This document shows positions 45,361-58,002 of a stretch of 64,000 nucleotides of DNA, one piece after another. How positions within the stretch are numbered: position 1 is the stretch's first letter; every line of letters begins with the position of its first letter. The notes below the pieces were generated by a model. That model saw only the letters and a program-made list of their open reading frames with translations, was not told where the DNA came from and made no database searches. The stretch comes from Codonopsis lanceolata (taxonomy: Eukaryota > Streptophyta > Magnoliopsida > Asterales > Campanulaceae): positions 57,843,546 through 57,907,545 of the forward strand of contig CM028381.1 in assembly GCA_013146195.2 (NCBI GenBank), given 5' to 3'. Both the position numbers and the translations under genes were made by a program.

Positions 45361-46329
45361 GAGAGGTACAATTTAGAATGACAAAGAACGGGTACGTCGG
45401 AGTTCAAATTCAAATTCCAACTTAAGGTTGGTACACGTGTCAAAGAAAGGTAATTGCCAAATAATTTGCGGAAGCCTAACAATTAAAAAATAAAGAGATT
45501 TCAAATATCTAAAGATGTATATAATCTCTTACTTGAAAATAAGCCCACAAATTCTAGGTCCACTGAAACGCAACTAAATGTTACTCTTCTTGTCCAAATC
45601 TAAAATTCAAGACATAAATCAAATTACTAAAATATTTATACTGCAACACTTTAACCAATCTAATTTAATTTAAAAGTTACTAATTACTAAAATTATTCTT
45701 AAAAAATATTTCTATAGTGTTATTTTAAAATACACTATTTTAATATATACATTAATTTATTGTTGAGTTAGGAAACTAATCCTAAATACCAAAGTAGCTG
45801 TTACAGCCCATGCCTTCCTTTTTAATTCAATTCGGAAGTCAACCCACCTATCTCAATAATTTGACCCATCAAACAAGAAACAATAAAATAATAAAAGCTT
45901 CTATAATTAACTCAGCTAACAGCTTCTATTTGTTTCCAGCACAACCACTCAAACCTGTTTCTATCTCCTTCTCTTTTCTTTTTGTTCTTCCTTGGTTTGC
46001 AGCAGCAGCTCGAGAACACATAATTGTCTTCTTCACTGCCGAGTTCTTTCCTTTCTATCTTCTTTTATTTATTTTTATTTTTATTTTTTCTTTTACACAT
46101 ACAGTACACAAACCCAAGATTCTACATCAATTTTCCTCAACATATTCATAACTCACAGCACATACTCACATCCAAACAAACAGACAACACATTACCCCCA
46201 AATACATTTCCCTGTTACCTTCTTCTTCTTCGGTTCACAGCAAGGTAACAACACTCATCTCCCTCAACTCTTCATGGACTCCATCTCCTCTCTTTCTCTG
46301 TCGTGTCCCCCCTACAATTTATTTTCTAT

Positions 46330-46363
<34 letters not shown>

Positions 46364-47058
46364 TTTTTTTTTTTTACACCAACTCAAAAAGCCATACTCT
46401 GCCAACAAGCTTAACAAGCCAAACAATTACCCGAAATTTCAAAGGGAAGGAAAACATCGTCTCACCTTAATCAAGGACTCGATCCTGCTCGGTGGGGATT
46501 TGGTGTGTCGCCGGCTCTCTCTCCACTTCGTGACTCGCCCAAGACTCCCTCCGATCGACCTCTGCCTTTCAAGCTCTCTCTCCACTCTCTGTTATTATCT
46601 GTATGATTCCACTTGGGGAAGTATGTCCCCCCTTTTATATAGCCCTTCGACAAAATCGGTCGATCTTCCTTCCATTGAATCTGCCGAAAAATCATTTAGT
46701 TCTTTCTCTCCCTAGATTAATCGAACTCGGCCACCCGACATTCTTCTCTCCATGAACCGTGAAGTGGACGATCTGATTTCTTCTCTTTTCTTCTTTCTTT
46801 TTCTTTTCTTTATTATTAATTTTTTATTACTATATTTTATTATTAATATTAGTAATATAAATAATTCTAATGGGTTGGGCCAACCTTCTAAATAGGTTAA
46901 TAGGTATACCAAGCCCACCAAAAAAAAGAAAACACCAAGCCCACTCAAATGCTTAGAAAATAAAATTTTACTAAATAATAACCAAATTTTATTTTATTTT
47001 ATTTTATTTATAATTATTATTATTATTTTTTTTATTATTATTATTTTGGTATATTACA
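44492..47058 (-). repeat. 3' LTR of the Tekay-like element
   Basis: About 2.57 kb, TG...CA. Contains (TA)n tracts at 45291-45358 and 46342-46362. Open frames of its plus strand (45810-46414) are Phe/Ser-rich and have no coding support. Confidence 0.75.
45291..45358. repeat. (TA)n microsatellite, about 68 bp
   Basis: Uninterrupted TA units inside the Tekay-like 3' LTR. Confidence 0.95.
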
Positions 47059-47107
47059 CTCTAACCCCCTTAAAAGAAGTTTAGTCCTGTAAACTTAACG
47101 TACCTGA

Positions 47108-48235
47108 TCAAAAAAGTTCGGAATGTTTTTCCCTCATTTCCTCTTCGAGCTCCCAAGTGGCTTCTTGCTCAGTATGGTTGCTCCACTGAATTTTGACATA
47201 CGGAATGGTTCGTCTTCGTAATACTTGATCATTTCGGTCCACGATCCGTATAGGTTGCTCATCATAACTCAAATCCGCTCGAAGTCGTAATGGTGCACTT
47301 TCGATCACATGACTTGGATCTGGCACGTATTTCCTTAGCATAGATACATGGAATACATTATGAACTCCAGAAAGCGTAGGCGATAAAGCAAGTCGATATG
47401 CAACCTCTCCTACCCGCGCAAGTATCTCGAACGGTCCGACGAACCTTGGACTAAGTTTACCACGAATCCTAAATCTCATAACTCCATTTGTAGGTGATAT
47501 CTTGAGAAACACATGATCCCCTACTCCAAATTCGAGTTCACAACGTCGACGGTCAGCGTACGACTTTTGTCTACTTTGTGCCGTCAGAAGTCTTTGCTTG
47601 ATAAGTTGTATCTTCTTTGAGGTGACCTGCACCAGTTCTGGTCCCAATAGTTGTCTCTCACTTACTTCGTTCCAACACGTAGGCGACCTGCATTTCCGCC
47701 CGTACAACGCCTCGTAGGGTGCCATCCCAATACTTGCATGAAAACTGTTGTTGTATGTAAACTCTACCAGAGACAGGTGATCATCCCAGTTGCCTTGCAG
47801 ATCCAAGACACAAGTTCGAAGCATGTCCTCTAATGTCTGTATAGTCCGTTCTAACTGACCATCAGTTTGAGGGTGAAAAGCCGTACGCATGCTTAGGCTG
47901 GTCCCTAAAGCCTTTTGTAAACTGCCCCAAAACTTTGAAGTGAATCTAGCGTCGCGATCTGATACTATCGAGACCGGTACTCCATGTAGTCGAACAATTT
48001 CATCAACATACAATTTCGCTAACTTCTCCAAGGAATCGTTAATCTTGAATGCCAAAAAGTGCGCCGATTTGGTCAATCTATCCACAATAACCCAAATTGC
48101 ATTATGACCCTTCAACATCCTGGGTAATCCTACTACGAAGTCCATGGTTATATGTTCCCACTTCCATTCTGGTATGGGTAAGGATTGTACTAGACCACTA
48201 GGCTTCTGATGCTCTATCTTCACTTGCTGACACAC
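47108..48235 (-). pseudogene. gypsy integrase and chromodomain-like tail
   Basis: 375 codons continuing the pol reading after a frameshift near 48240. It starts within the integrase zinc finger (CQQVK). The catalytic triad is visible as D32 (ITMDFVVGLP), D93 (SIVSDRDARFTS) and E129 (TDGQLERTIQ), a D-D(35)E spacing. The GPFEILARVGEVAYRLALS segment lies in the C-terminal domain, and the end (IQWSNHTEQEATWELEEEMR) is the chromodomain-like tail of Tekay elements, thought to guide integration to chromatin. The domain itself is intact, but it is cut off from the upstream frame. Confidence 0.88.
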
Positions 48236-48242
48236 GAGACAT

Positions 48243-49328
48243 TTAGAGACGAATTCTTGCTATCTCCCTTTTCATGTTTCCCCACCAGAAAGTATCACGT
48301 ACGTCTCGGTACATTTTTGTGCTGCCAGGGTGAATTCCAAATCTCGAGTTATGTGTTTCTTCCAAAATTTGTCTTTTCAATTCCGGATCAGATGGAACAC
48401 AGATTCGAGATCCAAAGCGTAAGATACCATCACTACTGACCCGAAAATTGGTTTGGTCTTCCTTCCCCAGGTCTTCAGAAATCTTTACTAAATCAGGATC
48501 TACAGCTTGGGCTACCTTAATCTTCTCCAACAATGACGGTTGCACACTCAATGATGCTAATAGTCCGCTGCTACCCGGAGTTCTGATTTCAATGCCTAAG
48601 GACTCGAGGTCGTTTAAAATTCTCCTTTCCTTGGTGATCAGCATTGCTAAGTTTCCCTTACGACTCAAAGCGTCGGCAACCACATTAGCCTTACCAGGAT
48701 GGTACAAAATGGTGCAATCGTAATCCTTTAGTAATTCAAGCCACCTTCGCTGCCTCATGTTTAGCTCCTTTTGGGTGAAAATATATTTGAGACTCTTATG
48801 ATCTGTGTAGATTTCGCATGTTTCCCCGTACAAATAATGCCTCCAAATCTTCAGGGCAAAAACCACTGCTGCTAGCTCCAAATCGTGGGTGGGGTAATTC
48901 TTTTCATAATTCTTCAATTGTCGAGATGCATACGCGATCACTCTATCATTTTGCATCAACACACATCCCAATCCTTTTAGTGATGCGTCGCTATAGATCA
49001 CAAATTTCCCAACTCTAGATGGTAAGGTAAGGATTGGGGCTGACACGAGCCGCTTCTTTAATTCCTGAAAACTCGTCTCGCAATCATCCGCCCATATAAA
49101 CTTTCTATTCTTCTGAGTTAGCCTAGTTAAAGGCCCGAAAATTTTTGAGAACCCCTCTACGAAGCGACGATAATATCCTGCTAACCCCAGGAAACTTTGA
49201 ACTTCTGTGACGGTTGTCGGTCTTTCCCAATTTACAATGGCTTCGACCTTGGCAGGGTCCACTGAGATTCCATCCTTGGATATACCACATGCCCTAAGAA
49301 AGTCACCTTGTCTAGCCAAAACTCGCAC
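48243..49328 (-). pseudogene. gypsy RT C-terminus, RNase H and integrase zinc finger
   Basis: The middle pol frame. It carries the connection region (EVQSFLGLAGYYRRFVEGFS), the RNase H core (FVIYSDASLKGLGCVLMQ, HDLELAAVVFALKIWRHYLY, YTDHKSLKYIF), the linker LLKDYDCTILYHPGKANVVA followed by DALSR, and the first half of the HHCC zinc finger (H...HPG....). Frameshifts at about 49240-49330 and 48235-48245 separate it from neighbours. Acidic RNase H residues are kept. Confidence 0.88.
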
Positions 49329-50557
49329 TTCTTGAATTTGGCATAAAGCTTCTCTTCCCTCAAAATTTGTAACACCGCTCTTAAGTGTTGTTCATGTTCT
49401 TCCCGTGTCTTAGAGTAGACCAAGATGTCATCGATGAAAACAATCACACATCGATCGAGGAATTTCTTAAATACCCTATTCATCAAGTCCATGAACGCGG
49501 CTGGGGCGTTCGTTAACCCAAATGGCATCACCAAAAACTCGTAATGTCCATATCTGGTTCTAAAGGCAGTTTTTGAAACATCTTCCTTCCTAACCTTTAA
49601 CTGGTGATATCCTGACCGAAGGTCGATCTTTGAGAAATAGCATGCACCTTGCAGTTGATCGAACAAATCATCAATCCTAGGTAATGGATACCTATTTTTA
49701 ATAGTGACCCGATTCAATTCTCGATAGTCTATACACAACCTCATAGACCCATCCTTCTTCTTTACAAACAATACTGGAGCACCCCAAGGCGAGACACTTG
49801 GTCTAATCAATTCCTTTTCCAATAATTCCTGCAATTGTTCCTTAAGTTCTTTGAGCTCAGCTGGTGCCATTCTATATGGTGCTTTAGAAATGGGGGCCGT
49901 CCTGGGTATTAGATCGATTCCGAACTCTACTTCACGCTCTGGTGGTAGTCCAGGGAGATCTTCAGGAAACACGTCTTCAAATTCCTTTACTACTGGGAGC
50001 GATTCTATGCTAGCGTCGGATTTTCGGGTGTCGATGATAGAGGCTAAGTATCCTTGGCAACCTTTCCTTAGTAATCGCCTAGCCCTTAAGGAATAAATTA
50101 AACCTGACAATATAGTCGGCCTTGACCCCTTAAAACGAAACTCTGATTCACCTGGTACACAGAATACCACTTCCTTCTCAAAACAATCAACCTTTGCATG
50201 GAACGCAGCTAACCAATCCATACCCAAGATTACACCAAAATCTTGAATGTCTAAAGGGATGAAATCGACGGGCATTTCTCTATCTCCTATCTTCAAGGAG
50301 CAGCTTCTAAACACCGAACTTACTGGAATAGACTCCTTAGTTGGGGTATCAATTACTAATCCAATGTCTAATTCCTGGGGTGTGAGTTTCAAACGTCGTG
50401 CAAGTGTTGTGCATATAACTGAATGCGTGGCACCAGGGTCGATCAATGCATATACATTTCGTGAGCAGAGTTGGACAGTACCTGCCACCACGTCGTTTGT
50501 TGCCTTGGCATCCCTTGCTGTCATTGCAAAAATCCTTCCTTGCCCTGACGGTTTCAT
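49232..50557 (-). pseudogene. gypsy protease and reverse transcriptase
   Basis: 441 codons. The protease active site reads D40-P-G-A-T-H-S, with Pro in place of the usual Ser/Thr, and the flap/C-terminal motif is FGVILGMDWLAAF. RT begins about residue 190 (VVKEFEDVFPEDLPGLPPER). Motifs LCIDYRELNRVTIKNRYPLP, FSKIDLRSGYHQL and the catalytic VIVFIDDILVYSK (FIDD at 374-377) are complete. The frame is lost at about residue 422 (GHVV), after which the 48243-49328 frame continues. RT residues needed for catalysis are present. Confidence 0.9.
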
Positions 50558-50563
50558 TTTATC

Positions 50564-51765
50564 TTATGTCGCTGGGTTTCTAGTAAAACCCTTCTTTAGT
50601 GGCTCTGGGCACTCCTTGACTCTATGTCCGACCTTTCCACAGTTAAAGCAAGCTCCTTTCCCGCGATAGCATGCTTCTGTTGGGTGATTCCTTCCGCACT
50701 TGTGGTATGTCAAATTGGTGTTTTGATTTTGCCATTTATTTTGATTGTACCCCTGGTTATGATTCTGAGTTTGGTTTGGCTGAACAACCTCTCTGTTACG
50801 ACCGCCTTCTACATTCCTCCTTTTATTTCCACCTCCGGCCACTTCTTGACTGCTTGATTGCCCATGATTCTTTCCCATATTATTTTCAAAACCTCTCTTC
50901 TTCTCGTCTCTCTTTCTTCGGTACTCTGCAGAACTTAGTTCGATCATCCGGACTCAGTCTAGGACTTCAGCGTAAGTTGGTAATTTCAAGGGCATCAGTC
51001 TATAGCTAATCTGATCGCTAAGGCCCCTCTCAAACTTTCTAGCCTTCTGACCCTCATCTCGAATGAGTTCTGGAGCATATTTCATTAACTCCGTGAACTT
51101 TGCATCATACTCATCGACTGGCATTTTTCCCTGTTCGAGGTAAAGGAATTCCACCATCTTCCGTTCTTGCATACTTGGGGGGAAAATACTTCCTGTTGAA
51201 GGCTTCACGGAACATCTCCCAGCTAAAAGCTTCTACTCCATTTGCTTCAGCCGTCCTCTTCTCCAATTTTCCACCATTGATTAGCCTCCCCTTCCAAGAC
51301 AAATGTGGCAAAGTTTACCTTCTGTTCATCGGTGCATGCCATGGTTCCAAAAATCTTCTCCATGTTTTCTAACCATTCCCCTGGTTCCTCGACGCCTGGC
51401 TTGCCAGAGAAGGTCTTGGGTTTCACCCTATGGAAGCTTTCCAGTAGTTCCCTAGTGGTTGGTTGAGCTGGTGGTGGTGGTGGTGCAGCAGCAGTAGCCG
51501 CTGCAGCTGCCGCAGCCGCAATTGCAGGTGCTGCATTCGCTTGACCAATGCTTGCCGTGATGGCTTGCGTGAGGCCTTGGATAAGGGCTACTAGCGTTGG
51601 GTCTGCATGAGTAGGACCGTTCATGTTATTTCCCGGTTGTGGCCCGACAGGGTTTTCTGCGACTCCTGAGGCAGAGTCTTCAACGACTCTTCTACCTCGG
51701 CCACCCCGTCCACGTCCGCAACCACGCACACCTCCCCGTGTTCCACTTCGTCCACCTCTAGCCAT
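50564..51765 (-). pseudogene. gypsy gag with zinc knuckle
   Basis: Three frames: 51765-51247, 51208-50954 and 50947-50564. The first starts MARGGRSGTRGGVRGCGRGR, has a long Ala run, and continues with the capsid start (FSGKPGVEEPGEWLENMEKI). The second holds EFLYLEQGKMPVDEYDAKFT and KFERGLSDQISYRL, gag core motifs. The third has a CCHC knuckle (CFNCGKVGHRVKEC) preceded by a second Cys-His-like motif (CGRNHPTEACYRGKG). Two frameshifts break it. Confidence 0.88.
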
Positions 51766-52048
51766 CTTTTACTGCCACAACCATAGCGAGATGTCATAAG
51801 CGTAAGTTTAGATTTTTATTCTATACTCAAGGTCCGAACTAAATTCGTATTAAAATTTTAAATCCATATCCAGGATAAATCTTATCGTACCATGCATTGG
51901 GTAATTATAATAAAATTCAGAAACACATACAAAACTATCCTTTATTAATTTAATGAAAATAGGGAGTCTCAAAAACTTTATTAATTCATAATATATTGTC
52001 TCAAAACATAAACTTCATCAAATTCTCCTAGAAACTCCTATGGGTTCT

Positions 52049-52236
52049 TTAGAATGCGCCACGAATCTTCAAAATTAGCCCATTTATAGCTTCTCGCGAA
52101 CAGCCTACTCTGGGAAGATTAGCATGAAGAGCCATGTCAATGTCTTGACATGTTAGGACGATTTCCCTAAGGAACCTATGGTGCCTTGTACGGGTCAGAT
52201 GCAACTCGTGCTCTAGCTCTCCCACCCCAACGTCCA
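52049..52236 (-). pseudogene. Coding-like ORF in the gypsy 5' leader
   Basis: About 62 codons open to the truncation junction: GELEHELHLTRTRHHRFLRE, then IDMALHANLPRVGCSREAIN, ending at a stop at 52049. Residue use looks like protein (amphipathic, balanced charge), not like the surrounding AT-rich leader. It lies 280 bp upstream of the gag start. No family recognised. It may be the C-terminal end of an extra leader ORF, cut by the junction. Confidence 0.35.
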
Positions 52237-53600
52237 ACTCTCAAAAGAATTTTATTAAAGCACTTGAGACAAAGATTGAGGTTTTTAATTTAACTAATTA
52301 GCAACAATGAATTAATTAAAATTTGAATTTAAAAGATTTAATGTAAACGAAACAGAAAATGATTTTTGATTTCAAATAAGAGAAAGTTCCAGTCAATGAA
52401 CTTAATGTAATTTTGAAAGTTATTACTGATCATAGATGAAAAAATGACTCAATCAGCTTTAAGTAAACCGATTATAGTTGTCGAGAACCGTCAAACACCC
52501 AATCTCTCCTTACCATCTTGATAGTTAAGAAAAGCTAATTAACTATTTCCCTAATCAAAAGATAACCCCCGAGACGGTCGTAGGATTTAATGTTTTGAAA
52601 GCATTAAGAGTGAGAGACCCGATTATAAACAGTGCAAATTGAAGCAATATCATTTAATTTAGATTACCCATTCCCGCAACACGGACCGAATATGCTTGTG
52701 ATGCCTAAACGGTGTGTTATTTTCTACTTTGTTAGAATCCGATGACAATTACGGATCAACGATACTAACTAGCTATGAACTATTAGGTTAATTAAGGTTT
52801 TGGCCATAAATATTAACTAAGCATAATAATTCTACGTTACAATTCCTTTACAGCAAGAAAACAGAGAATGAATAAATACTTGAGCTTAATTGTGAATAAA
52901 AGCAATTTGATCTCACAATAGTAATTAAAAGGGAATTACTTATTCATTAACTGGAGAAAAGAAATTAGTCATTAAAAATAATTAAAGATTACTCACAAAA
53001 TGAATTCAAAACGAAAATGAACCCAGTAGTGTGATGGAAGAAACGAGCAAGCTGCTACCAAAATATTCGAGTGTATATGTGTGTGTATGATTATGTGTAT
53101 CAGCCGTGTTGTCTGTGATTGGATGTCAACTTCTAAAATTGACTTCTCCTTATATAGCTGAGCCCTCCTTACTTTCCAAGTCTTTCCTCCTTTATAGAGG
53201 CCATGATTTCCACTCCTAACCCCAACTCCTAGGTAGTTTTTGACAAAGTCCACAACATGACTTTCCCAATATTTTCAACAAAAGGAATTAAAGAAAAGAA
53301 AAGACTTCAAATGTCCAATGCCTTATATGCCCTCAAGTAACAATATTCAGCTTTACAGTTTTCCTTTACACGTGACAATGTTTTTTTGTCCAACCCATTT
53401 TTCTGAGTAGAAAATGTCCATTCGGTAACATGATATCCGAATTTCTTCTTTGAACTTGATATTCTTTTCACTTTTTTCACTATCAATCTCTCATAGATCT
53501 GTAATTACCAAACATACAAAATACTCATATAAAGTGCAACATTTACAACAAGTTAAAGCACAAAAACAATATTAAATATCACACTTATTTGAGTTTATCA
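52237..53600 (-). repeat. 3' LTR of the Athila-like element (truncated)
   Basis: Aligns with 56636-58002 over its whole length with a few per cent change. Starts TGATAAACTC on the minus strand. Confidence 0.88.
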
Positions 53601-53616
53601 AAATTCTCCCACACTT

Positions 53617-55736
53617 AAACGATACTTGTCCTCAAGCATTTTTTAAACTTCATAAACATGATCATTGGTGCTCCAACCAACCCAAGAAAAACAGACATTG
53701 TTCCTAACTTGACATCAAATGTGCATTTTCGTATTGAAAATTAGAATTCAATCAACAGGATGGGCATTCCATAATTTTTCAATTTAAATTGATATACATG
53801 TCTCAACTTATCCTTCAACTTCACATATGCAAGACTCAACTATCCTCACGGTATCACTCAAACCACACAAGTGTTTAAAGAGAGATGCATATCATAAAAC
53901 ACTCAAATCACACAACGGAATGACATTACCATATGCTTGCAAATTGATCACATCTTCATCACTAAATATGAGTTCATAATGCACCAATCAAAAGGTCTTT
54001 AAAAAGGGTTGTAACGGGGCTAGAGGTGAAAAGGGTAGGATATAAGGGATTAATATGGCTAAGATGGCTGATGTCAAAGAAAATTGTCAATGAAAAATGC
54101 CAAAATAACCACATGAGTCATTTCCAACTCGTCCATCAGGATTTGTCACAAAATGAAGCATATCAATGGCTTTAGTCACCATAAAACTGAATTGCCTATT
54201 TTACTTGCCTCAAGTTCTCTTCTCTTTGAAGTGCTGCTACATACTTTTTTTTATTTCATTTTTTTTGCAATATCATCATAACTGGAACATACTTCTGTTT
54301 TTTTCGTACAGAGCATGACCCAGGAACAATTCACTCTATTAAACAATCATCATTTGCAACTTCACATCTATATAAGAATAAGACTGAAATTCACATGGTC
54401 ATATGCAACTCTCTTGACATCAAATTAATCAAAAAGAAGGCCAACAAAGAAAGGCTAAAGCTTTATTATATCTGGGTTAAAACAAAGAAACAAATAAGGC
54501 TCAAATTGGTTAACTAAGGGGAAACATTTATGGGTAGGATAGAAAAAGATAGACAAAAGTGGTGATACCTAAGTGCCTTGATCATATTGGTGCAAAGAAC
54601 TCATTGATGTGATCTCGATATGTATACAAAATGCAAGTTCTAGAATAATCACCCGTGCATGAAAATCATTCAAAGAAACAAGAAAGAGCATATAATGGAC
54701 TACTCTGTAATTGGCCCAAAATCTCACCAAAGTGGCTAATGAGTTAAGACTTGCAAACACTAGTTGAAAGCATCGGTTTACCGACATTTTTTACAATTCA
54801 AAATTGAAAATTTTCAAAACGCTCATCATTTATCACAAATTCCTCATTGTAATATGATAATGCACACCTATCAACATAACAACAATGTCTCCTTTTCATT
54901 TCAACCGATCAACCCAAATCATGTCATGAAGGTTCAAAAATCCCCAAATAAAGACACATACATCAACCAACATAATAGCTAAAAGGGACCTCTAAATACC
55001 CCATATGCACATGCTTCAATCCCCCCCCACACTTATGCTATACATTGTCCTCAATGTAGTACATAATCAAGGTGTGCAAAACAAGAAAAAGAATTTTAAG
55101 CAGAAAAGAGAAAACGTGGAGGGAAAAGAGCTACTCCTTGTCATGCTGAACAGAGGCAAAGGGAAATCCTAATTTGGTTCTACCGCTTGATTGTTCTTGG
55201 AAAGAAACTGGAAGACAGACAATACCACATGGGCATGTGCTGAGCTCTCACAATCCCTGCTACCAACAGTTCATTCTTCTTTAAATCACACACCTGCTGC
55301 TACAGAGAAAACTAAAAACATAATGAAAATAACAAGAAATTAAATTTAACCTAGAAAAACAAGAAATTAAAGCATTAAAACTGTTGGGTTGCCTCCCAAT
55401 TAGCGCCGTTATTTAACGTCTGTAGCTAGATCCAATACCACTCTTCCTACAACTCGGTCAAATTATTACCAATGATAATTGGCAGCAGAGGAAGAATTTT
55501 GTCACTTGAAAATGGTAACAGAAGAGAAGAAAAATCAAACCTGCTAGTTACCTCCGATGTGGAATACAGTGCCATAATATTTTCATGCACTTCTTCACTT
55601 CTTTGGAAATGCACATCTTTATCAATCAAACTTTTCACAAGCACTAATTCCAACTTCATTTTCTTTGCACACAATTCCTCTTTATTGTGAGTATGGTATC
55701 CATGACAGGAATGTTAATCTCAACCTTATGGAAGGT
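53617..55736 (-). other. Non-coding interior of the Athila-like element
   Basis: AT-rich, no coding sequence. A second CCCCCCCCCACACTTATGC tract at about 55021-55040 resembles the polypurine region at 53601-53616, perhaps a trace of an older LTR junction. Confidence 0.5.
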
Positions 55737-56223
55737 CTATAAGATTTCCTTCCCATCCTCTTCTTTCCTAGCGAATCTGCCTGGAAAAGGTGGGGGAATA
55801 ACAATTTTCTCATTATGTTTCATGAATTCTCCGCCTTCATTTCTTGGCGAACCCTCATTTTGCACAACTTCTTCCTTGTTGCAATCAACATGCCTCTTTT
55901 TTTGTTCAATTTGATTCGCTTCTAACTTGCTTACGGACACGGCTAGCTGAGAAATCTGATTTTCAAGAGATTTAATGCTAGCCTTGGCCTCTAATCTTTC
56001 TTGCTGTTGAGTATGTCTATCTTGTTGAACTGATTCAGCTAAACTTTTGATTAGACCCTCCAATGATGCGTTGGAACTTGTTGTGAGCTGAACTAATAGA
56101 GGAGGTGAGAACGGATAATTCTGTTGCAGAAATACCGGTTGCCTTCTTGATTTTCGTAACTAAAATTTGGTTGATCCCATCATCCAGAATTGTAGCTATT
56201 GGAATAAGGATCATGGTCATCAT
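55737..56223 (-). pseudogene. Athila-like gag fragment
   Basis: Two frames (56223-56035, 56063-55737) with a shift. The second carries SIKSLENQISQLAVSVSKLE and IPPPFPGRFARKEEDGKEIL, which match the Athila gag C-terminal pattern (LENQ-GQLA ... PPFPQRL). No RT, RNase H or integrase follows. Confidence 0.75.
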
Positions 56224-56544
56224 GAGTTTGTCCCGGAAATCCTCCCATTTTCATGGCATGTTGCACATTATCTTGTCATGAAGGATAATAATCTGCAACA
56301 TGTCTAGCAACCAACGAATTTCTACAAACTTGAGCCTTTGATACCTGATTCACAAGAAACTTATCCACCAGAGAAGTCAATGCATTCAATCTTTGATCAA
56401 TAGAACTAGAATTTACCTCATTCCCTTGTCGTGGAAAGTTATCGTGTCTACTTCCAAATTGTTGTGCATAGAAAGCTATAACAAAATAAAATTCTTAAAA
56501 TGAAATAAATAGCAAAACTGTTCCCTGACAACGGCGCCAAAATT

Positions 56545-58002
56545 TGGCGGGTGTCAAACCGTAAAAAATAATTTCCTATTTTCCCAAATAACAAGTATTG
56601 GGTAGTAGGAATCGTATCCACATGGGATATCGAATTTACCTCTTAAAAGAATTTCATCAAAGCACTTGAAACAAAGATTGAGGTTTTTAATCTAACTAAT
56701 TAGCAACAATGAATTAATTAAAAGTTAAATTTAAAATATTTAATGTAAATGAAACATAAAATGATTTTTGATTTCAAATAAGAGAAAGTTCCAGTCAATG
56801 AACTTAATGTAATCTTGAAAGTTACTACTGATCATAGATGCAAAAAATGACTTAATCAGCTTTAAGTAAACCAGTTATAGTTGTCGACAACCGTCAAACA
56901 CCCAATCTCTCCTTACTGTTTCGATAGTTAAGAGAAGCTCATTAACTATTTCCCTAATCAAAAGACAACCCCCAAGACGCTCGTAGGATTTAATGTTTTG
57001 AAAGCATTAAAAATGAGAGACCCGAATCTAAACAGTGCATATTGAAGCAATATCATTTAATTTAGATTACTCATTCCCGCAACACGGACCGAATATGCTT
57101 GTGATGCCTAAATGGTGCGATACTTGCTACTTAGTTAGAATTCGATGACAACTACGGATCAACGATACTAACTATCTATGAACTATTAGGTTAATTAAGG
57201 TTTTGGCCACAAATATTAACTAAGCATAATAATTCTACGTTACAATTCATTTGCAACAATAAAATAGAGAATGAATAAATACTCGAGCTTAATTGAGAAT
57301 GAAAGCAATTAGATCTCACAGTAGTAATTAAAAGGGAATTACTTGTTCATTAACTGGAAGAAAAGAAACTAGCCACTAAACATAATTAAATATTACTTAC
57401 AAAATGAATTCAAAACAAAAATGAACCCAGCAGTGTGATAGAAGAAATGAACAAGATGCTACCAAAATCTTCGAGTGTATATGTATGTGTATGATTATGT
57501 GTATCAGTCGTGTTGTCTGTGATTGGATGTCAACTTCTAAAACTGAATTCTCCTTATATAGCTGAGCCCTCCTTACTTTCCAAGTCTTTCCTCCTTTATA
57601 GAAGTCATGATCTCCACTCTTAACCCCAACTCCTAGGTAGTTTTTGACAAAGTCCACAACATGATTTTCCTAATATTTTCAACAAAAAGAATTAAAGAAA
57701 AGAAAAGACTTTGAATGTCCAATGCCTTATATGCCCCCAAGTAACAATATTCAACTTTGCAGTTTTCCTTTGCACGTGACAATGTTTTTTTTGTCTATCT
57801 CGTTTTTCTGAGTAACAAATGCTCATTCAGTAACATGATATCTGAATTTCTTCTTTGAACTTGATATTCTTTTCACTTTTTTCACTATCAATCTCTCATA
57901 AATCTGTAATCACCAAACATACAAAATACTCATAAAAAGTGTAACATTTACAACAAGTTAAAGCACAAAAATAATATTAAATATCACACTTATTTGAGTT
58001 CA
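56545..58002 (-). repeat. 5' LTR of the Athila-like element
   Basis: 1,458 bp, minus strand TGAACTCAAATAAGTG to GACACCCGCCA. A TATATAAGG promoter-like motif lies at about 57553-57561. Confidence 0.88.

Larger units (their letters stand above)
44492..52236 (-). mobile_element. Tekay/Del-like Ty3/gypsy chromovirus, 5' LTR lost
   Basis: Minus strand. The 3' LTR is 47058-44492 (TGTAATATACC...GGGTCGTTACA) and is preceded by a polypurine tract (TTTTAAGGGGGTTAGAG, 47075-47059). Gag, zinc knuckle, protease, RT, RNase H, integrase and a chromodomain-like tail follow in gypsy order. On the upstream side the 5' LTR and primer site are missing; the element ends at a junction with an Athila-like LTR at about 52236. 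Pol is nearly full-length, with few breaks, so this is one of the younger elements here. Confidence 0.9.
52237..58002 (-). mobile_element. Athila-like Ty3/gypsy element, pol deleted, 3' LTR truncated
   Basis: Minus strand. The 5' LTR is 58002-56545. Its primer site TGGCGCCGTTGTCAGGGAA (56539-56521) corresponds to the tRNA-Asp type used by Athila/Tat elements. The 3' LTR is 53600-52237, preceded by a purine tract (AAGTGTGGGAGAATTT) at 53616-53601. The interior (about 2.9 kb) keeps only a gag fragment. The 3' LTR lacks its last about 90 bp at 52237, where it abuts the Tekay-like element. Confidence 0.85.

Noticed and set aside
45810..46414. Overlapping plus-strand ORFs of 113 and 140 codons
   Set aside because: Low-complexity Phe/Ser/Thr-rich frames inside the Tekay-like 3' LTR, overlapping each other, without any motif.
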